From: Ruminococcus sp. UBA7014
Lineage (GTDB): Bacteria; Bacillota; Clostridia; Oscillospirales; Ruminococcaceae
DNA: 6,493 nucleotides
Reading direction: 5' to 3'
NCBI GenBank assembly: GCA_002449575.1
Contig: DJXC01000048.1
Span: forward strand, 1-6,493
Positions 1-5,099 of this stretch are shown here, piece after piece. A program made the translations under genes and the position numbers. The notes below the pieces were generated by a model. It searched no databases, was not told the DNA's origin, and saw only the letters and a list, made by a program, of their open reading frames with translations. The first letter of the stretch is position 1. Each line of letters opens with the position of its first letter.

Positions 1-186
1 ACGCTGTTCCCCTGCAATGAATGTGCCAAGGCGATTATTCAGTCCGGAATCAAAAAAGTTATCTATGCGGAAAATAAATATGCCGATTCTGAAGCAACAA
101 AAGCTGCTGAACTGATGTTCCGCATGACGGGCGTTGCACTCGAACAGTATCAGAAAACCGGACAGGAAATTTCTATTGAATTATGA
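1..186 (+). CDS. comEB: dCMP deaminase (ComEB-type), C-terminal part
   Basis: This is the 3' end of a gene that begins off the left edge; 61 codons and the stop are visible. The product should be a zinc-dependent deoxycytidylate deaminase, a cytosolic enzyme converting dCMP to dUMP for thymidylate synthesis. The visible part opens with LFPCNECAKAIIQSGIKKV, the family's PCxxC zinc-binding loop (Cys5 and Cys8 of the fragment). It continues with a KYADSEATKAAELMFRMTGV stretch typical of dCMP deaminase C-termini. The HAE motif, which holds the third zinc ligand and the catalytic Glu, lies outside the window. The stop precedes the next gene by 29 bases, on the same strand. The family call is strong. 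The symbol follows Bacillus usage and implies no role in competence. Confidence 0.88.
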   Translation, partial: TLFPCNECAKAIIQSGIKKVIYAENKYADSEATKAAELMFRMTGVALEQYQKTGQEISIEL

Positions 187-200
187 TTTATTAAGAATTA

Positions 201-207
201 GAAAGGA
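201..207 (+). promoter_or_regulatory. Ribosome binding site of the helical protein gene
   Basis: GAAAGGA lies 8 bases before the ATG at 216. It is a reasonable Shine-Dalgarno sequence and supports this start and the reality of the gene. Confidence 0.6.
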
Positions 208-215
208 AAATTATT

Positions 216-608
216 ATGTTTGATTTTGGAAGAAAGCAAAAAATTATCGCTCTTATAAAGGAAGTAGAGCAGGAGATTGACAAAGCTGAGGATTATGCAA
301 TAGATGCAGGGGCATATGCTAGTGCCGGCACTTCTCCTCATGAAGCCGATTACAAACAAGCGGCTGCCCATGCAAAAAAACATTTCGATAAAGCAACACG
401 ATGTTTAGAAAAAGTTGAGAATGAAGTATCTGGTTTAAAGAATCCCCCTCCTGAATTGATTAATCAGATAAAGGAACTAAGAGAATGTATGAGTCAAATA
501 ACTGAAAATCTGGAAAATGCAAATGCAAAAGAGGCAGAAAAATTAAAGTTTAATAATTATAAAAAACTCTGTAAAGGAATCCTTGGAATAATAAGTTGTA
601 TCAAGTGA
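216..608 (+). CDS. Hypothetical small helical/coiled-coil protein
   Basis: I do not recognise a family for this 130-residue protein. It is highly charged and almost certainly helical. Residues about 8-28 form a Lys/Glu-rich segment, and about 45-72 another (A-A-H-A-K-K-H-F-D-K-A and following). After a Pro-rich break at 76-79 comes a third helix at about 80-112, with heptad-like Leu/Ile spacing. The last 16 residues (YKKLCKGILGIISCIK) are Lys-flanked and hydrophobic with two Cys, which could be an amphipathic membrane-contacting tail. There is no signal peptide. The ATG has a GAAAGGA site 8 bases upstream. The gene lies 29 bases after the dCMP deaminase and 4 bases before the next gene, so an operon is likely. 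It looks more A+T-rich than its large neighbours, which may indicate a recent accessory gene. It is probably real, with function unknown. Confidence 0.7.
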   Translation: MFDFGRKQKIIALIKEVEQEIDKAEDYAIDAGAYASAGTSPHEADYKQAAAHAKKHFDKATRCLEKVENEVSGLKNPPPELINQIKELRECMSQITENLENANAKEAEKLKFNNYKKLCKGILGIISCIK

Positions 609-612
609 AAAA

Positions 613-882
613 ATGTACCGGACAATAATTTTCATTGAGACTGTACCAAATATGACACACAAAAAACAACAGAAACTGAACAGAAAACAGCTCCGGAAAA
701 AACAGAAAGAAATTCTGCATCAGAAAACTTCCGTTCTGGAAACTGAACGAAAAAAAGCACGGAGAAAGCAAATGACAGACTCTCTCGTTTTAATAATTTT
801 CGGAACGATTATTCTGGCAGAACCTGTTCTGTATCTTATACAATTTATTTTGATTATTTTGAAGATTATAAAATTATCATGA
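613..882 (+). CDS. Hypothetical small basic membrane protein
   Basis: I do not recognise this protein (up to 89 residues). Residues about 15-53 are extremely rich in Lys, Arg and Gln and should form one basic helix. Residues about 57-87 are hydrophobic, enough for one long or two short membrane segments, with Pro71 near the middle. By the positive-inside rule the basic half should be cytoplasmic. The start is uncertain. ATG 613 lies 4 bases after the upstream stop with only a weak site. ATG 652 (residue 14) has a poor site. ATG 772 (residue 54) has a GGAG 7 bases upstream and would give just the 36-residue hydrophobic part. The TGA overlaps the trmB ribosome binding site, implying co-translation. 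It is A+T-rich like the gene before it, and the two may be a functional pair. Confidence 0.55.
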   Translation: MYRTIIFIETVPNMTHKKQQKLNRKQLRKKQKEILHQKTSVLETERKKARRKQMTDSLVLIIFGTIILAEPVLYLIQFILIILKIIKLS

Positions 883-887
883 AAGGA
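881..887 (+). promoter_or_regulatory. Ribosome binding site of trmB, overlapping the upstream stop codon
   Basis: GAAAGGA lies 11 bases before the ATG at 899. Its first two bases are part of the TGA that ends the preceding gene. Ribosomes terminating there could help translation of trmB. It supports ATG 899 as the start. Confidence 0.55.
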
Positions 888-898
888 TTACCGGATTT

Positions 899-1579
899 AT
901 GCGAATCAGATGTAAACCGTGGGCAAGACCGGAACTTGAATCTACAGAGTTCTTTATTGCCGAACCGAAAAAATATAAAAATCACTGGCAGGAAGTTTTT
1001 CAGAATCAGAAGCCGGTTTATCTCGAATTAGGCTGCGGAAAAGGCGGCTTTGCAAGTCAGGCAGTTCTGCACTGGCGTGATGTCAACTTTATCGCAATTG
1101 ATATTAAAAATGAAATGCTTGTCCTTGCCAAGCGCAAAATTGAACAGGCTTTGCAGTCCGAAAATCTGACCTCCGCACAGGTCAGAATTATGATTCTGAA
1201 TATCATGCAGATTTCGGAAGTTTTCGGCGAACAGGATAATATTCAGCGGATTTTTATTAATTTCTGCAATCCGTGGAACAAGCCCAAGCATAAGAAACGC
1301 CGCCTGACACATACTCGTCAGCTTGTGCAGTACAAAGAATTCCTGAAAGGCGAAATCTGGTTTAAAACCGATGATGACCAGCTTTTTGAAGAAAGTCTGC
1401 AATATTTTCAGGAAACAGGCTTTCAGATAAAATATATCACCAGAGATTTGCACAGCTCCGGCTTTGCAGAAAATCTCCAGACCGAACATGAACGCATGTT
1501 TACCGAAGAGGGCAAACATATCAAATTTCTGATTGCAGTACAGGAGGATAATCCCAATGGCGAAAGAAATTATTCTTGA
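899..1579 (+). CDS. trmB: tRNA (guanine-N7-)-methyltransferase TrmB
   Basis: The 226-residue product is a cytosolic SAM-dependent enzyme that methylates N7 of guanine 46 in the tRNA variable loop. Its length is normal for the family. The N-terminus MRIRCKPWARPELE is typical of Firmicute TrmB. The SAM-binding motif LELGCGKGGF is at residues 42-51 and the acidic post-strand motif IAIDIKNEM at 65-73. The family signature is at about 119-138 (INFCNPWNK...KRRLTH) and the C-terminal TEHERMF motif at 195-201. The signature is variant: the usual DPWPK reads NPWNK, so Asp is replaced by Asn and the second Pro by Asn. The rest of the signature and all SAM motifs are intact, so I expect an active enzyme. 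The start has a GAAAGGA site. The gene's last 23 bases overlap the next gene. Confidence 0.93.
   Translation: MRIRCKPWARPELESTEFFIAEPKKYKNHWQEVFQNQKPVYLELGCGKGGFASQAVLHWRDVNFIAIDIKNEMLVLAKRKIEQALQSENLTSAQVRIMILNIMQISEVFGEQDNIQRIFINFCNPWNKPKHKKRRLTHTRQLVQYKEFLKGEIWFKTDDDQLFEESLQYFQETGFQIKYITRDLHSSGFAENLQTEHERMFTEEGKHIKFLIAVQEDNPNGERNYS
1542..1547 (+). promoter_or_regulatory. Strong ribosome binding site inside trmB that sets the start of the GH59-like gene
   Basis: A perfect AGGAGG lies within the 3' end of trmB, 9 bases before the ATG at 1557. It decides in favour of 1557 over the in-frame TTG at 1533, which lies upstream of this site. It suggests robust translation of the downstream gene from the shared transcript. 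Confidence 0.8.
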
Positions 1580-4172
1580 CGGCTCACAAGTCAGCTCCAG
1601 AGAAGTTTTCAGAGGTCTGGGCTGTGTTACCGGAAATGGTTCTTCCAGACTTCTGATAGATTATAAAAGAAAACATCCGGAAGCTTATCAGGAAATTATG
1701 AAATTATTATTTCAGCCTGATTATGGCGCAAGTCTGGTGCATATCAAGATAGAACTCGGCACAGATGTAAATTCTTCTTCCGGAACAGAACCCTGTGTGA
1801 AGCGTTTCCCTGACGAAAAAGCAGATGTGACCCGTGGTGCAGGTTTTGAATTTGCTGCCGATGCAAAAAAACTGAATCCGGAAATTACACTTGATTTACT
1901 CCGCTGGGGTGAACCGCACTGGGTAACAGCCGCTTTTCAGGAAAGTAAAAAAGCGGGATTCGATGCACGTTACAGATGGTACAGCGAAACACTCAGAGCT
2001 GCTTATGAAACTTATCAGCTGAAATTTGATTTCATCAGTGCTGATGCAAACGAAACAGATACACCAGATACAGAATGGCTGATTTACTTTTCCAGAAAAC
2101 TAAAAACCGAACGCCGCACACCCTATGACTTTTCTAAAATCAAGATAGTAGCTTCTGATGAAGTCAGCTCCCAGAAGATTTCTGCACTTATGCGGGACGA
2201 TGAACAACTCCGCAATGCAGTAGATGTTATCAGTCTGCACTATACGTCACAGGCTGATGAAAATACCAGATACCTGCATGATTTCTATGAAAAGGAAATC
2301 TGGTACAGTGAGGGGATTGCTCCCTGTAATGTTCCGGAACTTTCCAGACGTGCGGACGGTACAGGCATTATCGGCTCAAATGGTGCGATTAATACTGCTG
2401 TCCGGATTATCAATGCTTATGCCAACAGCAGAATGAATCTGTATGAATTTCAGCCGCCTGTTTCGGCATATTATGACGGCTCATGCTATTCACCGAAACA
2501 GCTTCTGACCGCCCGGACACCGTGGTCAGGCTATTATCAGGTTGATGTCGGACTGTGGATTTCGGCACATTTTATGCGTTTTGCTGCTCCGGACTGGCAA
2601 TATGTTCCCGGTGCATGTTTCGGCGATGGTGAGGAAAATCAGGCTATCTGGGACACACATGATAATTATATGACACTGATTTCACCGGACAGGTCAAATT
2701 TCACCATGCATTTTGCAAATGATACAGAAACACCACGTTATTATCAGGTTATCCTGAAAAATATGTCAGTATTCCCGGAAACGGTTTCTCTGCTGCAAAC
2801 TGCCGGAAGTCCTGTTCCAGAACCTGTAGATGCAAACTGGTTTCAGATTGTAAAAAATATTGCTGTCCGCAGTTCGGAGGAAGAGACAAGCTTTTCCGTA
2901 ATGGTCAAACCTTATTCTGTTCTGACAGTCACCACGCTGGAAACTTCTGATATTAACGGCACAGAACAATTGAAACCAATTCCGGAAAACAAGCGGCTTC
3001 CTCTGCCGTTCATTCTGCCGATGCATTCTGAAGAAGAAAAAAACGGCTGTATGCCGCTGTATACTACTGACCAAGGCGGTGCATTTGAGCTTATCAGAGC
3101 CGAGAACGATGTTATCTATCTGGAACAAAAAATTACAAAAGACATTTTGCCGACAAACTGGCGTTTCCGTGGTACACCAGAACCGATTACCAGTTTCGGT
3201 GATGATACATGGGCAAACTATCAGGCAAGTGTCATGGCTTATTTTGCTTCTCCAGCAGAAGATAATTATATTGGTGTCGGACTGCATTACAATTCGGCAG
3301 TTACAAATCCGGAAACTTCTGCCTGCGGATTACAGCTTCGGCTTTATGCAGACGGAAAATGGCAGCTTCGCTATATGGACGAACTTCTGCACGAAGAAAA
3401 AACCAAAAACTATATTTATGCAATTGGTCATAAAATCAGCATTGCTACTATGGGTGTTCTGGTATTCTGCTTTATTGACGGACATTCGGTCTATGAAACA
3501 AAACTAGACAGTCGTCCCATGGTACGTTCTGGCAGAATGAGCCTGTGCAGTGCCTTTTATCAAAACCGTTTCTGTGATATTAAAGCCGAAAAGCTGAATT
3601 TTCCGATTGCACCTTATGTTTACAGGCAGGATTGTCTCTCACCGTTTGTGAAATATCTCCAGAATGATGAAAGCAAATGGACGCTTCATGGGATGACAAG
3701 CTATCAGTTTTATAACAGAACCAGTGCATCTGGTGAGAAAGATTCCGAACTGAAAATCCGTTTTTATGGCAGCAGCATTTTTTTGCTGGGGCGTGTGAAA
3801 TCTGCCGGGCTGATGTTCTGGATTGATAAAAAATTATATACAGAAGATTACTCTGTCAGCAGCAGTCATTTCCGTGAAACATTCTTTGCACTGGAACATC
3901 TGCACACTGGCTGGCATACGCTCCGGATGCTGATTACCAAAGGTGCGGTAGAATTTGATGCTTTTGAAATTCTGACAGATGATGAAAATGTCGATTATAC
4001 GGCTGAAAAGCTGCCGGAAGATATTATCCTGAAATCCCGGAAAAAACAAAAAACCGCTTCTGGAAAATCCGGTCTTATCAAAGCCGCTGTTCCGGCTGCC
4101 GGTGCTGCCGCCGGAGTTGCTGCTGTACTGACTGCACGAAAAATCCTCGGAAAAAAGAAAAAAGACAAGTAA
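1557..4172 (+). CDS. Galactosylceramidase-like glycoside hydrolase (GH59 type) with C-terminal membrane tail
   Basis: This 871-residue protein resembles animal galactosylceramidase (GALC), a retaining beta-galactosidase of clan GH-A. The best matching blocks are QPDYGASLVHIKIELG (53-68), SSGTEP (74-79), the TPWSGYYQVDVGLWISAH barrel block (321-338) and a C-terminal lectin-like block from about 535 to 680. The candidate acid/base is Glu166 in ADANE, and the candidate nucleophile is Glu252 in IWYSEG, matching human Glu182 and Glu258. An extra beta-sandwich-like domain follows (about 690-806, ending HTLRMLITKGAVEFDAFEIL). The tail has a charged linker, an Ala/Gly/Val-rich hydrophobic segment (about 839-861) and KKKKDK. 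There is no signal peptide. The start has a perfect AGGAGG, and the gene overlaps trmB by 23 bases. The family call is confident, but the true substrate (glycolipid or another beta-galactoside) and cell location are unknown. Confidence 0.85.
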   Translation: MAKEIILDGSQVSSREVFRGLGCVTGNGSSRLLIDYKRKHPEAYQEIMKLLFQPDYGASLVHIKIELGTDVNSSSGTEPCVKRFPDEKADVTRGAGFEFAADAKKLNPEITLDLLRWGEPHWVTAAFQESKKAGFDARYRWYSETLRAAYETYQLKFDFISADANETDTPDTEWLIYFSRKLKTERRTPYDFSKIKIVASDEVSSQKISALMRDDEQLRNAVDVISLHYTSQADENTRYLHDFYEKEIWYSEGIAPCNVPELSRRADGTGIIGSNGAINTAVRIINAYANSRMNLYEFQPPVSAYYDGSCYSPKQLLTARTPWSGYYQVDVGLWISAHFMRFAAPDWQYVPGACFGDGEENQAIWDTHDNYMTLISPDRSNFTMHFANDTETPRYYQVILKNMSVFPETVSLLQTAGSPVPEPVDANWFQIVKNIAVRSSEEETSFSVMVKPYSVLTVTTLETSDINGTEQLKPIPENKRLPLPFILPMHSEEEKNGCMPLYTTDQGGAFELIRAENDVIYLEQKITKDILPTNWRFRGTPEPITSFGDDTWANYQASVMAYFASPAEDNYIGVGLHYNSAVTNPETSACGLQLRLYADGKWQLRYMDELLHEEKTKNYIYAIGHKISIATMGVLVFCFIDGHSVYETKLDSRPMVRSGRMSLCSAFYQNRFCDIKAEKLNFPIAPYVYRQDCLSPFVKYLQNDESKWTLHGMTSYQFYNRTSASGEKDSELKIRFYGSSIFLLGRVKSAGLMFWIDKKLYTEDYSVSSSHFRETFFALEHLHTGWHTLRMLITKGAVEFDAFEILTDDENVDYTAEKLPEDIILKSRKKQKTASGKSGLIKAAVPAAGAAAGVAAVLTARKILGKKKKDK

Positions 4173-4176
4173 TGCG

Positions 4177-4213
4177 AAAAGACTGCTGTACTTTTCCGGT
4201 ACAGCAGTCTTTT
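4177..4213. terminator. Bidirectional intrinsic terminator between convergent genes
   Basis: AAAAGACTGCTGTAC (4177-4191) and GTACAGCAGTCTTTT (4199-4213) are perfect inverted repeats of 15 bp around a 7-base loop. The A and T ends give a T-run after the stem on either strand. The hairpin begins 4 bases after the GH59-like stop and ends 8 bases from the stop of the leftward gene, so it can end both transcripts. Confidence 0.9.
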
Positions 4214-4221
4214 CAATCTGT

Positions 4222-4872
4222 TTATTTGTTCCATGGATGATTTTTCCGCCGGATAAACATTTTGATTCTCTGATAAAAATCTTTTCCGAAAAACAAAAAG
4301 AAATTTATGAGCGAAATCAGAATTGCAACTTTATAAGAAACGGGGTAAACTATCAGTGAATATATCAGTATCGCAGCAGAAATCATTCCCAGATATTTTA
4401 CTTTTACCGGAAGAATAAAAAACAGCATCAGTTCAAAATCCGGAAAAAGTGTCGCAAATGCCAGAAACAGCGAAGCATTCAAATAACTGTTTGTTGCCCA
4501 TCCTGTAATGATTCCACCAATAATCGAACCAATTGCACCAAGAAAATAAAATACATTGAACCGGAAACTCCCCCATTGATTTTCCAGTGATTTTCCAATC
4601 AGCCAGTCAAAGTACAGTGTAAATATAATCCAGAGCGCACTGGACGATTCCGGCAGAAACAGGAAAGTAATCACCCTCCAGATTTGTCCCTGTAAAATCA
4701 AGTCAGTATCGAAATACAGCAAATCGCTTAGATAATAATCATAATTCGGATTTGCTGCAAAAAACGTATCTAACAGAAATACCAGTCCCATTCCGAAAAC
4801 AATAATTGTTATAAGATTAGGAATTGCATACTTTCCGAATTTTCGTTCCATCTTGTTTAAAATCTGATTCAT
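4222..4872 (-). CDS. Rhomboid-like membrane protein lacking catalytic residues (pseudo-rhomboid)
   Basis: This 216-residue protein has about six hydrophobic segments (roughly 19-38, 65-92, 104-124, 130-143, 147-176 and 181-197). The rhomboid fold is suggested by GQIWRVITFLF (62-72), matching the family's GQxWRLxT motif before a membrane helix, and by ENQWGSFRFNVFYFLGAIG (97-115). Active rhomboid proteases need Ser in GxSG and His in a later helix. Here the corresponding stretch reads LNASLFLAFA, without GxSG, and the only His is residue 212, outside the membrane. It is therefore probably a non-proteolytic relative that binds membrane proteins or has another role, which is inference. The start is supported by GGAG (4886-4889), spaced a longish 13 bases, and by a strong promoter. 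It is the only leftward gene. Confidence 0.78.
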   Translation of the reverse strand: MNQILNKMERKFGKYAIPNLITIIVFGMGLVFLLDTFFAANPNYDYYLSDLLYFDTDLILQGQIWRVITFLFLPESSSALWIIFTLYFDWLIGKSLENQWGSFRFNVFYFLGAIGSIIGGIITGWATNSYLNASLFLAFATLFPDFELMLFFILPVKVKYLGMISAAILIYSLIVYPVSYKVAILISLINFFLFFGKDFYQRIKMFIRRKNHPWNK

Positions 4873-4919
4873 AAAAACTTATCAGCTCCGTTTTGTGAAA
4901 TATATAATTAATATAATTA

Positions 4920-4948
4920 AGTATAACGCAAATTGCAGGATTTGTCAA
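4920..4948 (-). promoter_or_regulatory. Sigma-A-type promoter of the pseudo-rhomboid gene
   Basis: On the minus strand, TTGACA (4948-4943) matches the -35 consensus exactly. A 17-base spacer separates it from TATACT (4925-4920), which matches the -10 consensus at five of six bases. Transcription should begin near 4913, leaving a leader of about 40 bases. The spacer holds the odd palindrome GCAA-N-TTGC. Confidence 0.8.
4928..4937 (-). promoter_or_regulatory. Candidate shared operator, copy in the leftward promoter
   Basis: Read on the minus strand this is TGCAATTTGC at spacer positions 6-15. It matches the rightward promoter's TGCAATTCGC at nine of ten bases in the same register. It contains the symmetric GCAATTTGC. 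That a regulator binds here is inference. Confidence 0.35.
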
Positions 4949-5033
4949 GAAAGCAGCGTAAATATTGAAATTTTGTCAGAAATGCACAAAAACTTTGCGA
5001 CAATAAACAGGATAAATCTGCTTTTTTGTGACA

Positions 5034-5062
5034 TTGTAATTTTTTGCAATTCGCTGTATAAT
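5034..5062 (+). promoter_or_regulatory. Sigma-A-type promoter of the beta-helix surface protein gene
   Basis: TTGTAA (5034-5039) matches the -35 consensus at four of six bases. A 17-base spacer separates it from a perfect TATAAT (5057-5062). Transcription should begin near 5069, leaving a leader of about 30 bases that contains the GGAGA ribosome binding site. Confidence 0.72.
5045..5054 (+). promoter_or_regulatory. Candidate shared operator, copy in the rightward promoter
   Basis: TGCAATTCGC occupies spacer positions 6-15 of the rightward promoter. It is the partner of the near-identical element in the leftward promoter. One half of the GCAA-N-TTGC symmetry is altered here (TTGC to TCGC). 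Confidence 0.35.
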
Positions 5063-5099
5063 AGATAATAGCAAGCAAATTTTGATTGGAGAGATATAC

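Larger units (their letters stand above)
4873..5099. other. Divergent intergenic region
   Basis: This 227-base A+T-rich region contains no credible gene. It holds the leftward promoter of the pseudo-rhomboid gene (4920-4948), the rightward promoter of the beta-helix protein gene (5034-5062) and about 85 bases between them. Both promoters contain TGCAATTYGC in the same register of their spacers. An imperfect direct repeat beginning TTTGTCA (4941-4956 and 4972-4987) lies at and upstream of the leftward -35. Confidence 0.75.

Noticed and set aside
159..187. Possible promoter CGGACA-17-TATGAT before the helical protein gene
   Set aside because: The -35 half matches only four of six bases and lies inside the deaminase coding sequence. 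The 29-base gap is equally consistent with read-through from the upstream gene.
1028..1519. 163-codon leftward open frame
   Set aside because: It is antisense to trmB, whose motifs are unambiguous. It has no ribosome binding site support and no recognisable protein pattern.
1533..1556. TTG at 1533 as the start of the GH59-like gene
   Set aside because: The perfect AGGAGG lies downstream of it and is well placed for ATG 1557. The eight extra residues do not resemble a signal peptide.
2766..3287. 173-codon leftward open frame
   Set aside because: It lies wholly within the well-supported GH59-like gene, and its translation is Cys/Arg/Phe-rich noise.
4177..4213. Hairpin as a mobile-element inverted repeat
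   Set aside because: Its place between two convergent stop codons, short loop and A/T flanks fit a bidirectional terminator. No transposase or target duplication is near.
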